This document shows positions 16,352 to 24,306 of a stretch of DNA of 64,000 nt, piece by piece. The position numbers and the translations under genes are program-made. Each line of letters begins with the position of its first letter. Within the stretch, counting starts at the first letter, position 1. The notes beneath the pieces are model-generated. The model searched no databases. It saw only the letters and a list, made by a program, of their open reading frames with translations, and was not told the DNA's origin. This DNA comes from Paramicrobacterium sp051513965 (GTDB lineage: Bacteria; Actinomycetota; Actinomycetes; Actinomycetales; Microbacteriaceae), in NCBI RefSeq assembly GCF_051513965.1, contig NZ_CP195847.1, forward strand, positions 2,294,001 through 2,358,000, given 5' to 3'.

Positions 16352-17184
16352 CGACGCACGGCGGCCGCGCCGAGCTCGCCGGCTGGCGATCGAGCGTGGC
16401 CGGAACCGTTGCGCTCGTGCCCACGATGGGTGCGCTGCATGACGGACATCGCAGGCTGATCGCGCGAGCGAAGCAGATCGCGGATGCCGTCGCCGTCAGC
16501 GTCTTCGTCAACCCTCTGCAGTTCGGCCCCGATGAGGACTTCGATCGCTACCCGCGCGACCTCGAAGCCGATCTGGAGATCTGCCGCGCTGACGAGGTGG
16601 ACTTCGTCTTCACGCCGGAGCTCGCGGAGATGTACCCGCGCGAACCCGAGGTCACGGTGAGTGCCGGGCGCATGGGAACGGTCTTCGAGGGCGCGGCCCG
16701 GCCCGGGCACTTCGACGGAGTGCTCACGGTCGTGACGAAGCTCTTCCGCCTTGTGCGCCCCGATGTCGCGGTTTTCGGGCAGAAGGACGCCCAGCAGCTT
16801 GCGCTCGTGGAGCGGCTGACGGCAGACCTCGACCTCGGAGTCACGATCGACGCGGTCCCCATCGTCCGGGACGCCGACGGGCTTGCGCTCTCGAGCCGCA
16901 ATCGGTACCTCAGCGATGACGAACGCCGCATCGCCCTCGCGCTGCCCGCCGCGATCGAGGCGGCGCGTGCGGCTGCCACGCCCGAAGAGGCACAGGATGC
17001 CGCGCGTCGCGCACTCGCGGGCGCTCAGCGCCGGCATCCCGAGTTCTCCGTCGGCTACGCGACGCTCGTGGAGCGGGCGACGTTCATCGAGTGCCCGCCG
17101 GGGTTCCGCGGCGACGCCGTTCTCGTGCTCGCTGCCCGCGTCGGGGCGACGCGCCTGATCGACAATGCGCCGCTGACGTTCTGA
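16348..17184 (+). CDS. panC: pantoate--beta-alanine ligase
   Basis: PanC condenses pantoate with beta-alanine using ATP. In 278 aa it shows the nucleotidyl-transferase HIGH-like motif (VPTMGALHDGHRRLI), VFVNPLQFGPDEDFDRYPRD, the GRMGTVFEGAARPGHFDGV pantoate site, FGQKDAQQL and the KMSKS-equivalent SSRNRYLS. The start is a GTG overlapping the panB stop. The N-terminus is short relative to some homologues (HGGRAELAGWRSSV precedes the first strand). It is the last gene of the operon; the next 327 bp are repeat-rich and non-coding. Confidence 0.95.
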   Translation: MTTHGGRAELAGWRSSVAGTVALVPTMGALHDGHRRLIARAKQIADAVAVSVFVNPLQFGPDEDFDRYPRDLEADLEICRADEVDFVFTPELAEMYPREPEVTVSAGRMGTVFEGAARPGHFDGVLTVVTKLFRLVRPDVAVFGQKDAQQLALVERLTADLDLGVTIDAVPIVRDADGLALSSRNRYLSDDERRIALALPAAIEAARAAATPEEAQDAARRALAGAQRRHPEFSVGYATLVERATFIECPPGFRGDAVLVLAARVGATRLIDNAPLTF

Positions 17185-17314
17185 CCCGTCGCGCCCGCGC
17201 CCGCTGCCCTCGCGCACCCTCCGCCCTCGCACCCGCGCGCCCTCTGCCCTCGCACCCGCGCTCTCCGCCCTCGCGTACCCTCCGTCCTCGCGCATCCTCT
17301 GCCACTCTGCCGCC
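17185..17314. repeat. C-rich low-complexity tandem-like repeat
   Basis: Irregular repeats of CCCTCGC and CCCTCYGCCCTCGC-like units fill the region from the panC stop to the palindrome. No ORF is supported in either strand. Units vary by one or two bases, as after slippage. Confidence 0.6.
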
Positions 17315-17380
17315 GAGAGAGCGGTCTGCGGTCAATAGTGACTGCCGCGGCAGTCACTATTGACCGCAGACCGCTCTCTC
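17315..17380. repeat. 66-bp perfect loopless palindrome (33-bp arms)
   Basis: The two 33-bp arms meet at a central CCGCGG with no spacer and no mismatch: the left arm begins GAGAGAGCGGTCTGCGG and the right arm ends with its exact complement. It lies between convergent panC and the VKOR-like gene. It could be a bidirectional terminator, but the length and lack of loop are far beyond ordinary terminators. Confidence 0.9.
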
Positions 17381-17400
17381 ATGAAATGCAGGAAACGTAG

Positions 17401-17472
17401 GTGCAGGGGCATTAGTGTGCGCGGGTGCAGGGGCATTAGTGAGCGCGGGTGAAGAGGCCTTAGTGAGCGCGG
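17401..17472. repeat. three 24-bp tandem repeats plus a partial unit
   Basis: Units at 17401-17424, 17425-17448 and 17449-17472 share GTGCAGGGGCATTAGTG-A-GCGCGG with few changes, and a decayed fourth unit starts GTGCAG at 17473. They lie 40 bp before the 3' end of the VKOR-like gene. A 24-bp period equals eight codons, but no supported gene uses them. Confidence 0.7.
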
Positions 17473-17511
17473 GTGCAGCGGGCTTGAGAAAGCACAGCTG
17501 CAGCGGGCACC

Positions 17512-18084
17512 TCAGAAGGCGCTGAGCACGTCGAGGCGCATCTGAGCCCAGACCGCGATCGCCGCGAGGAGCAGCAGCGACACCCAGACCGTGATTCCGG
17601 GGACGGATGCCGCACGGGCGACGAGCCGTGGCGCCGGAAGCATCCTCGCACGCACCACGAACACCCACACCGCGACGAACACAGGCACCGTCACCGCCCA
17701 CGTGAGCAGGCACCACGGGCACAGCACTCCGAGCACCATGATGCTCTGCACGGCAAACCACACCACGAGTGCCATCGCGCCGGTGATCCCCACGCCGAGC
17801 GCGAGCCACAGCCAGCGCGGCAGCGGGGTGACGAGCGCGACAATCCCGAGGGTGAGCACGGCTGTCCAACACACGATTCCGATCAACGGATTCGGGATGC
17901 CGAACAGGGCGCCCTGCGCCGAGTCGAGGCTCGCACCGCAGCCGATGAGCGGGTTCACGTTGCAGGTCGGCGCCCGCCCCTCCGACGTGCCGAGCTTCTC
18001 GAGGCTCAGCGCGAACGTGGCGAGCAGCCCGAACGCCGCCCCGACGATGACCGTGAGGGCGAGTGTTCGTGGTGCGCGATGCAT
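17512..18084 (-). CDS. vitamin K epoxide reductase (VKOR/DsbB-like) family membrane protein
   Basis: Quinone-linked thiol oxidase-type membrane protein of 190 aa that would reoxidise a disulfide carrier. It has four to five transmembrane helices. The VKOR cysteine pattern is present: the loop pair C41 (CNVNPLIGC, with C49) and the redox pair C122-C125 in VLGVLCPWCLLTW. The LIGCGASLDSAQGALFGIPNPLIGI stretch, with the conserved Ser/Ala and PNP, matches bacterial VKOR. The ATG at 18084 has GAGGAGA 5 nt upstream. No DsbA-like partner is encoded nearby. Convergent with panC. Confidence 0.9.
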   Translation of the reverse strand: MHRAPRTLALTVIVGAAFGLLATFALSLEKLGTSEGRAPTCNVNPLIGCGASLDSAQGALFGIPNPLIGIVCWTAVLTLGIVALVTPLPRWLWLALGVGITGAMALVVWFAVQSIMVLGVLCPWCLLTWAVTVPVFVAVWVFVVRARMLPAPRLVARAASVPGITVWVSLLLLAAIAVWAQMRLDVLSAF

Positions 18085-18160
18085 GGTCGTCTCCTCTCGC
18101 AGCATCCACTGTCATGCATGGAGAGGAGCCGGCGCGCCGCCGGAGACCGTGCAAAATCGG

Positions 18161-19882
18161 CTATGCAGTCAACTCTGCGAGAGTGGGGCGACCGGCGATC
18201 TCGTCGATGATGTCGTCTCCGGGGAAGGCATCGACGAGCGTTGCCTCGATCTCGGCACGACTGAGCAGCTCGGTCATGCGCTTACGGCGGTTGCGCGGAA
18301 TGATCGTCACGACGCGCCCCTCCTTGCCCGCACGACCGGTGCGACCGGAACGGTGGAGGTACGTCTTGTATTCGTCCGGCATGTCCGCCTGAATCACGAG
18401 GGTGACGTCATCGACATGGATGCCGCGCGCGGCGACGTCCGTCGCCACGAGCACCTTCACGCGTCCCGACGAGAGCTTCTCGAGGTTCCGCTGCCGCTTG
18501 GCCTGGCTGAGGTCTCCGTGGAGGGCGACGGCGCGCACCTCCGCGTCATCGAGCGCTTCGACGAGCTGCTCGGCGTACGCGCGAGTGCGTGTGAAGATGA
18601 CGGTCTTCTCGTCGCGCTGCGCGAGCTCGCTGAGCACCTGCACCTTGTCTTCGCGAAGCACGACGAGCACGCGGTGGTCGATGTGGCTCGACGCCTGGTC
18701 TTCACCGGCGACCTCGTGCACGGCCGGGTCGACGAGGAACTCGTTCACGAGAGCGGCGACCTCGGTGTCGAGGGTCGCCGAGAACAGCAGCTTCTGACTG
18801 CGCGGTGCGGTCTGGCGAAGAAGTCGCTGCACTGGCTCGAGGAAGCCCAGGTCACACATGTGGTCCGCCTCGTCGACGACTGTGACGCGTACGTCCGACA
18901 GGTCGAGGCGGCCCTGCTCGATGAGGTCTTCGATGCGACCGGGTGTTCCGATGACGATGTCGACACCGCGCTTCAGCGCACCGACCTGACGGGCCTGAGG
19001 AACGCCACCGTAGATCTGCGTCGTGAAGAGCCCGACGCTGCGGGCGATCGGCTGCACCGTGCGGTCGATCTGCAGAGCAAGCTCACGGGTCGGGGCGAGA
19101 ATCAGCGCACGAGGTTTACGGCCCATCTCACGCTTGGTGCCGCCGCGGTTCTCCATGAGACGTTCGACCAGCGGGGCTCCGAAGGCGATCGTCTTGCCGC
19201 TTCCGGTGCGGCCGCGGCCGAGCACGTCGCGTCCGCCGAGCACATCGGGAATCGTCGCCGCCTGAATCGGGAAGGGGGATGCCGCGCCGAGCTCGCCGAG
19301 CGTACGCACGATGTTGCCGCCGAGACCGAGATCTGCGAACGTCACACCCTCGACGTCGGCCGCAGTCGTGGCGCTCGCCTGAAGTCGCTCGAGCACGACG
19401 TCCTCGTGAGGGGTGAAGCGCGGTGCAGAGTCTGCGGTCTTCTGTCGGAGCTGCGGACGGTCATTGCGGTCGAATCGGAGCTGCGGACGGTCATTGCGGT
19501 CGAATCGGCGCTGCGGACGATCATTGCGGTCGAACCGACGCTGCGAGCGGTCATTCCGGTCATAACGACGCGCGGGACGATCGTCACGCGCATAACGGCG
19601 CTGCGGACGCTCGTCGCGGTCGTAGCCGCGGCGCGGCCGGTCGTCACGCGAAGGGCGCTGCTCACCGGCACGACGCTCCGCCGCACGCTCGGCACGCTCA
19701 GCGGCATCCCACCGGTTCTTCTTCGGCGCCTCCTCTGGCGGACGGTATCCGCGGTGCTTCGGGCTGCGGCTGCCGGGCTTCGGGCCGCTCTTGCGCGCCT
19801 GACGCTCGCGGCGCTTGGCGACGTAGTCGGGGTCGAAGTTGCGTGCGGGGCGTCCGCCCGCTGGCTTCTTGTTCTTGGGCAT
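18161..19882 (-). CDS. DEAD-box RNA helicase with Arg-rich repeat N-terminus
   Basis: ATP-dependent RNA helicase of 573 aa, probably for ribosome assembly or cold adaptation. The helicase core covers residues about 178-573: Q motif (TFADLGLGGNIVRTLGELG), Walker A GRTGSGKT, PTRELA, TPGR, DEAD in VVDEADHM, SAT in LFSATLD, VATDVAARGIH and HRSGRTGRAG. The N-terminal 150 residues are basic and include seven 10-residue repeats (residues 79-147, unit RFDRNDRPQR), likely an RNA-binding tail that in most DEAD-box proteins sits at the C-terminus. The matching 30-bp DNA repeats make this part slippage-prone. Confidence 0.95.
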   Translation of the reverse strand: MPKNKKPAGGRPARNFDPDYVAKRRERQARKSGPKPGSRSPKHRGYRPPEEAPKKNRWDAAERAERAAERRAGEQRPSRDDRPRRGYDRDERPQRRYARDDRPARRYDRNDRSQRRFDRNDRPQRRFDRNDRPQLRFDRNDRPQLRQKTADSAPRFTPHEDVVLERLQASATTAADVEGVTFADLGLGGNIVRTLGELGAASPFPIQAATIPDVLGGRDVLGRGRTGSGKTIAFGAPLVERLMENRGGTKREMGRKPRALILAPTRELALQIDRTVQPIARSVGLFTTQIYGGVPQARQVGALKRGVDIVIGTPGRIEDLIEQGRLDLSDVRVTVVDEADHMCDLGFLEPVQRLLRQTAPRSQKLLFSATLDTEVAALVNEFLVDPAVHEVAGEDQASSHIDHRVLVVLREDKVQVLSELAQRDEKTVIFTRTRAYAEQLVEALDDAEVRAVALHGDLSQAKRQRNLEKLSSGRVKVLVATDVAARGIHVDDVTLVIQADMPDEYKTYLHRSGRTGRAGKEGRVVTIIPRNRRKRMTELLSRAEIEATLVDAFPGDDIIDEIAGRPTLAELTA

Positions 19883-20221
19883 TGCAGTGCTTTCCGGGTT
19901 GAGTCATGCATGAAACAGCAGACCGCGCGCGACAGCGCGACGATCGTCTTCACCCGGGCGTCCCATTGGCCGGGGCCGTTCACAACGTGTGAATTCGCAT
20001 CTCGTTCTCGAGAGGAAACCGGCCCACCAGACTGACAAACCCATCCGCCCTCACTGAGGGAGGTGTCCAGAGCCGACCGAACCATTTTACGCGCATCCCG
20101 CTGGGAACCAGCACAGAACCAGGTTGATTTGGCAACCCCTTTTCGGGTTTTAACCGCGTCTCGTAATGTGAGCCACATCACGTGCCCGACAGGCGCGTAA
20201 CCAGAAGAGAAAGGCATCACA
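19883..20221. other. intergenic region between divergent DEAD-box and GlsB genes
   Basis: 339 bp without a supported gene. On the minus strand TAAAAT (plus 20084-20089) is a candidate -10 element that would give the helicase mRNA a leader of about 200 nt. On the plus side a Shine-Dalgarno GAGAAAGG (20207-20214) serves glsB, and AACCC-CTTTTC-GGGTT (about 20139-20154) is a small hairpin with following Ts. A long leader would fit cold-shock control of the helicase. Confidence 0.4.
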
Positions 20222-20491
20222 ATGAACTTCATCGCATTTCTCATCCTCGGTCTCATCGCCGGGGTCATCGCTAAGCTCATCCTTCCGGGCCGTCAGGGCG
20301 GCGGATGGATCGTCACTCTCTTACTCGGAGTCGTCGGAGCCATTCTGGGAGGCTGGCTCGGCAACGCCATCTTCGGCGTCGGAGTCGATGAGTTCTGGAG
20401 CATCTCAAGCTGGCTGCTCGCTATCGGCGGCGCGATCATCGTGCTGGTGATCTGGGGGCTCATCTTCGGTCGCAAGCGCGCCGACGCCTAA
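20222..20491 (+). CDS. GlsB/YeaQ/YmgE family stress-associated membrane protein
   Basis: An 89-aa protein with three transmembrane helices of the transglycosylase-associated (GlsB/YeaQ/YmgE) family. It shows the Gly-rich pattern FLILGLIAGVIAKLILPGRQGGGW, LLGVVGAILGGWLGNAIFG and a C-terminal IVLVIWGLIFGRKR. The family is general-stress-induced and its biochemical role is unknown. GAGAAAGG precedes the ATG at 7 nt. A 15-bp hairpin follows immediately. Confidence 0.92.
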   Translation: MNFIAFLILGLIAGVIAKLILPGRQGGGWIVTLLLGVVGAILGGWLGNAIFGVGVDEFWSISSWLLAIGGAIIVLVIWGLIFGRKRADA

Positions 20492-20495
20492 CCCT

Positions 20496-20541
20496 CGGTC
20501 CGTGGGGTGATCGGCCAGGCGCTGTTTCACCCCACGGACCG
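20496..20541. terminator. strong hairpin terminator after glsB-like gene
   Basis: Perfect 15-bp stem (CGGTCCGTGGGGTGA and its complement) with a 16-nt loop, starting 5 bp after the stop. Confidence 0.8.
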
Positions 20542-20577
20542 ATGTCACAGGGTGCGAGTGCGTGTCAGGATGCTGGC

Positions 20578-21798
20578 ATGCACTCGCATCGTCATATCCG
20601 GCCCGCCTGGTGGGTCACGGTCAGCGTTCTCGCCGTCACCCTGTACTGCGTGGCGGTGCCGATCGACGCCGTGCTCTACGATGTGCCGGTCGCGCTCGCG
20701 TTTCTAATCGCGGCGCTCGTCTGCGGTTCGCTCCCCCTTGCGCTCTACCGCCCGGGCCTCGCCATCACGGCGTTCGCCCTGGGGCTCATCGGCTTCGCGA
20801 TCTTCTCCGAGCCGGAGGGCCCCATCATGTGGCCGTGGCCGGTTCCCGTCACCGCGATGATCGCCCTCGCCCTCCTCGTCGGTCTTCTCGCGTACCACCA
20901 TCGCTGGAATCTCGCCCCCATCGGCTGGCTGGTCGCTCTCGGCGTCGCGTTCACGGCACCTACACTCGCCGGCCTCAGATTCTCTGCGACGCTCGAGTCG
21001 ACGGGCATGATGGCGAATCTCATCGTCACGTTCTCGCTCGCCGCGGTTGGTGCTGTCTTCGGCTTCCTGCTCGCGGGCCGCGCGACTGTGAGGGCCCAGC
21101 TCGCGCAGGAGAAGGAGATCTCCGCGGAGGAGCAGGCGCGACGCCAGCTCGTGGAGGAACGCGCACGCATCGCCCGCGAGCTCCACGACGTCGTCGCGCA
21201 CAGCATGTCGATCATCCAAGTGCAGGCGTCGACCGCGCGGTATCGCCTACCCGAGCTCGAGGATGCCGCGTACGCCGAGTTCGACGACATCGCCGGAACC
21301 GCCCGCGACGCCCTCGGCGAGATGCGCCGCCTGCTCGGCACGCTGCGCACCGACGATCACACGGCTGAGCGGATGCCTCAGCAGACGATCAGCGACATTC
21401 CGCGGCTCGTCGAATCGTCGCGTCGTGCCGGCGCCTCAATCGAGCTGAACCTCGACGATCAGACCCGCGATGCGCCCCTCTCGGTGCAGGTCGTCGTATT
21501 CCGGCTCGTGCAGGAGAGCATCAGCAATGCCGTCCGCCATGCACCAGGCGCGCACATCGCGGTCACGGTCGCTGTCTCGACGCCCGGCCTGCTGACGGTG
21601 ACCGTGGCCAACGCGGCATCCAGTACTCACACCCCTGACGCAACCGGCGGCGGGCATGGCATCATCGGAATGCGTGAACGTACCGCCATGCTCGGCGGCC
21701 GGCTCAATGTGCACTCAACGCCGGACGGCGGCTGGGTCGTGCACGCCGAGCTTCCGTGCGACACCGCGGGCAGCGCCCTGACAGAGAGGACCTCATGA
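20578..21798 (+). CDS. NarL-type sensor histidine kinase (HisKA_3)
   Basis: Membrane sensor kinase of 406 aa. The N-terminal half has about six transmembrane helices and essentially no extracellular domain, so sensing is likely within or at the membrane. The dimerisation domain (about residues 190-260) carries the HisKA_3 phosphorylation box ARELHDVVAHSMSIIQ. The ATPase domain has the N box FRLVQESISNAVRHA and the G box GGGHGIIGMRER. CAGGAT 6 nt before ATG 20578 suggests a leaderless transcript. The response regulator gene overlaps its stop (ATGA), so the two form a cognate pair. The signal is unknown. Confidence 0.93.
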   Translation: MHSHRHIRPAWWVTVSVLAVTLYCVAVPIDAVLYDVPVALAFLIAALVCGSLPLALYRPGLAITAFALGLIGFAIFSEPEGPIMWPWPVPVTAMIALALLVGLLAYHHRWNLAPIGWLVALGVAFTAPTLAGLRFSATLESTGMMANLIVTFSLAAVGAVFGFLLAGRATVRAQLAQEKEISAEEQARRQLVEERARIARELHDVVAHSMSIIQVQASTARYRLPELEDAAYAEFDDIAGTARDALGEMRRLLGTLRTDDHTAERMPQQTISDIPRLVESSRRAGASIELNLDDQTRDAPLSVQVVVFRLVQESISNAVRHAPGAHIAVTVAVSTPGLLTVTVANAASSTHTPDATGGGHGIIGMRERTAMLGGRLNVHSTPDGGWVVHAELPCDTAGSALTERTS

Positions 21799-22466
21799 CG
21801 ATCTCCGTCGTGATCGCCGACGACCAGGCCATGGTGCGCGCGGGCTTCGCAGCGCTCCTTGACGCGCAGGACGGCATCGAGGTCATCGGCCAGGCGGCAG
21901 ACGGCGTGGAGGCCGTCGATCTCGTGCGCCGCGCAAAGCCCGATGTGGTGCTCATGGATGTGAGGATGCCGCAGCTCGACGGGCTGCAGGCGACACGCAG
22001 CATCCTCTCACCCGCCCACCCGCTGCCTCACGTCCCCCGCATCATCATGCTGACCACCTTCGACATCGACGACTACGTGTACGAAGCGCTGGAGTCCGGG
22101 GCGAGCGGCTTTCTGCTGAAGGACTCCCTGCCCGCGGACCTCGTGCACGCCGTGCGCGTCGTCGCGGCCGGGGACGCTCTGCTCGCACCGCGCATCACCC
22201 GGCGGCTCATCGAGCAGTTCGGCAAGAGCAGGCCCACGACCTCGCGCGCGAGCCTCGAGCTGAACGCGCTCACCGAGAGGGAGCGCGAAGTGCTGACCCT
22301 CATCGGGCAGGGCCGCTCCAACGGAGAGATCGCCGGTGACCTGTTCATCTCAGAGCAGACGGTCAAGACGCACGTCGGAAAGATCCTGCAGAAGCTGCAG
22401 CTGCGCGACCGCGTCCACGCCGTGATCTTCGCCTATGACGCGGGCCTGGTTTCGCCAGCGGCGTAG
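21795..22466 (+). CDS. NarL/LuxR-type response regulator
   Basis: Response regulator of 223 aa. The receiver domain has D8-D9 (VIADDQAMVRAGF), the phosphoacceptor Asp in VVLMDVRMPQLDGL, the Thr of MLTTFD and Lys of LLKDS. The LuxR/GerE helix-turn-helix is at the C-terminus (LTEREREVLTLIGQGRSNGE, then ISEQTVKTHVGKILQKL). It starts at the ATG overlapping the kinase stop, preceded by GAGAGGA. It is the expected output partner of the preceding kinase; target genes cannot be read from the window. Confidence 0.95.
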   Translation: MTISVVIADDQAMVRAGFAALLDAQDGIEVIGQAADGVEAVDLVRRAKPDVVLMDVRMPQLDGLQATRSILSPAHPLPHVPRIIMLTTFDIDDYVYEALESGASGFLLKDSLPADLVHAVRVVAAGDALLAPRITRRLIEQFGKSRPTTSRASLELNALTEREREVLTLIGQGRSNGEIAGDLFISEQTVKTHVGKILQKLQLRDRVHAVIFAYDAGLVSPAA

Positions 22467-22565
22467 CGAGGTGTGAAAGGCCTCAGAATGGCGGCGCACG
22501 GCTTGAAGTGGGCGGTCACGTGAGGAATCGTGGCTCGAACACATCCGCAACCGGAAGGAGAGCTC

Positions 22566-22856
22566 GTGCTCACCCTCACCGACAATGCAAGCACCATCGT
22601 CAAGACGATCGCCTCGCAGGCGACGGGCGATGAGAGTGCCGGGCTGCGCATCAGCAGCCAGACCGAGGAGGGCGCCGGCGACTTCGCGGTCGACGTGGCA
22701 GCCTCCCCCGAGACCGAGGATCAGGTCGTCGAGTCCGGCGGAGCACGCGTGTTCCTCGAAGAGGGCGCCGCTCTCGCGCTCGATGACAAGGTGCTCGACG
22801 CCGAGGTGAACGAGGAGGGCGCCGTGCGCTTCTCCATCGGCAACCAGCCGGCCTAA
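22566..22856 (+). CDS. HesB/IscA-like fold protein lacking the cluster-binding cysteines
   Basis: A 96-aa protein of the HesB/IscA (Fe-S biogenesis) fold, recognised from LTLTDNASTIVKTIASQA, AGLRISSQTEEGAGDFAVDV and VFLEEGAALALDDKVLDAEV. Functional A-type carriers need three cysteines (one mid-chain, a C-terminal Cys-Gly-Cys); this protein contains no cysteine at all, so it cannot bind a cluster in the usual way. The GTG at 22566 is chosen because GGAAGGAG lies 5 nt upstream. A terminator follows directly, so it is monocistronic. Confidence 0.85.
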   Translation: MLTLTDNASTIVKTIASQATGDESAGLRISSQTEEGAGDFAVDVAASPETEDQVVESGGARVFLEEGAALALDDKVLDAEVNEEGAVRFSIGNQPA

Positions 22857-22870
22857 GCTCCACGACTGCA

Positions 22871-22910
22871 CCGCCTCACCCTGCCGTAGGGGTGAGGCGG
22901 TTCTTTTTTG
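22871..22910 (+). terminator. intrinsic terminator with T tract
   Basis: 11-bp perfect stem (CCGCCTCACCC / GGGTGAGGCGG), 8-nt loop, then TTCTTTTTTG. The most canonical Rho-independent terminator in the window. Confidence 0.92.
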
Positions 22911-22977
22911 GCCCCGCGGACCGATTCGCCGCGCGGCATCCCCTCCATAGCGTTCATGAAGCCGAGAAGGAGGCTTC

Positions 22978-24297
22978 ATGACCGTCATCGCCCCGCTGCG
23001 TCAGACCGCGGCATCCCACCCCTCTGGCCGGGACTCCGGCATCGACCTTGTCCGCGCCGCGTGCCTGATCGTGGTCGTGTCTCTGCACGCGCTCATGGTC
23101 GGAGTGACTCTGGGCCCCGAGGGGCCCGTCTTCGAGAACGCGATCGAGGGGCGCGACTGGTTCGTACCCGTCTCGTGGGTCGCGCAGATCATGCCGCTGT
23201 TCTTCATCGTCGGCGGGTTCTCGACGCGGCACGCCCTCGCGAAGGCGCGTGCGCGTGGGCAGAGCAGCGCCGAGTTCGTCGCGGATCGCGTGCAGCGGCT
23301 GCTCGGACCCGCGATCGTCATGGTCGCGGTCGTCGGTGCGGCACTTCTCGTGATGACGCTCGCGGGCCTGCCGGCAGACGTGGTCTCCGAAGCGGGATTC
23401 CGCATCAGTCAGCCGCTGTGGTTCCTCGGCGTGTACCTCGGCTGCCAGGCGCTCGCTCCCGCTCTGATCGCGGCGCATGAGCGGGCGCCGCGGCTCACTC
23501 TTGGTCTTCTCGCCGCGGGTGTGATCGGGGTGGATGCTGCCGCGGCGACGACCGGCTCCGACGGCGTCTCCTACCTCAACCTCGCACTCGTCTGGCTCAC
23601 CGTGCAGCAGCTCGGCTTCTGGCTGGCAGACGGACGCGTCGACGCGCTTCCGGTGCGGCGTCGCGTCGCTCTGGGGGCCGCCGCTCTCGCGCTGCTCGTC
23701 GTGACGACGGCATCCGGTGTCTACCCCGCCGACATGTACGAGGGGCTGAACCCGCCGTCGGCCGCGCTCGTCATCCTCGGCCTCGTGCACCTCGCGGCGC
23801 TGAGCATCGCAAGGCCGTGGCTGCGTCGCGTCGCCGCGCAGGAGCGTGTCGCCGCGGCATCCGCCTGGCTCAACGCGCGCTCGATGACCGTCTACCTGTG
23901 GCACATGCCCGCGCTGATCGCCCTCGCCGGCCTGGGCCTCCTTGGCGCTCTGAACGGCGCGCTGACGCTGCCGGAGCCCGGGAGTCTCTCGTGGTGGGCG
24001 ACCCGCCCCGCGTGGATTCTCCTCGCCGTCGTGACGACCGTGGCAGTCGCGCGTCTCACCGGACGGTGGGAACGACGGCGGCTCGTCAGCTCGACGGCAT
24101 CCGCCCCTCATGTCTGGGCGGCGAGCGTTGCCGCCGTGCTGAGCGTCATCGTGCTGCTGATCGCCGGGATCAGCGTGCTGACCGCGATCGTGAGCGTGCT
24201 GCTCATGCGCCTCGCGCTGAACGCCGCACAAAAGGGTCCTGCAGGGGGACGCAGACCATACCAGAGGGTGATGACCCGTGTGCCGTCGGACGCATAG
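22978..24297 (+). CDS. acyltransferase-3 family membrane protein
   Basis: Integral membrane protein of 439 aa in the acyltransferase-3 family (O-acetylation or succinylation of surface glycans and small molecules). The family start SGIDLVRAACLIVVVSLHAL contains the conserved Arg and the catalytic-type His. About ten to eleven transmembrane helices follow, with the conserved PLWFLGVYL and SMTVYLWHMPALI blocks. GAGAAGGAGG precedes ATG 22978 closely. The acceptor is unknown. DedA starts 9 bp downstream. Confidence 0.9.
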   Translation: MTVIAPLRQTAASHPSGRDSGIDLVRAACLIVVVSLHALMVGVTLGPEGPVFENAIEGRDWFVPVSWVAQIMPLFFIVGGFSTRHALAKARARGQSSAEFVADRVQRLLGPAIVMVAVVGAALLVMTLAGLPADVVSEAGFRISQPLWFLGVYLGCQALAPALIAAHERAPRLTLGLLAAGVIGVDAAAATTGSDGVSYLNLALVWLTVQQLGFWLADGRVDALPVRRRVALGAAALALLVVTTASGVYPADMYEGLNPPSAALVILGLVHLAALSIARPWLRRVAAQERVAAASAWLNARSMTVYLWHMPALIALAGLGLLGALNGALTLPEPGSLSWWATRPAWILLAVVTTVAVARLTGRWERRRLVSSTASAPHVWAASVAAVLSVIVLLIAGISVLTAIVSVLLMRLALNAAQKGPAGGRRPYQRVMTRVPSDA

Positions 24298-24306
24298 GTT
24301 CTCAGG

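Noticed and set aside
17185..17500. Insertion sequence remnant around the 66-bp palindrome
   Set aside because: No transposase fragment, target duplication or terminal inverted repeat pair separated by coding DNA can be seen.
17591..20035. 814-codon plus-strand frame opposite the VKOR and DEAD-box genes
   Set aside because: It spans two real genes and their intergenic gap on the other strand; its composition is that of antisense DNA and no family is recognisable.
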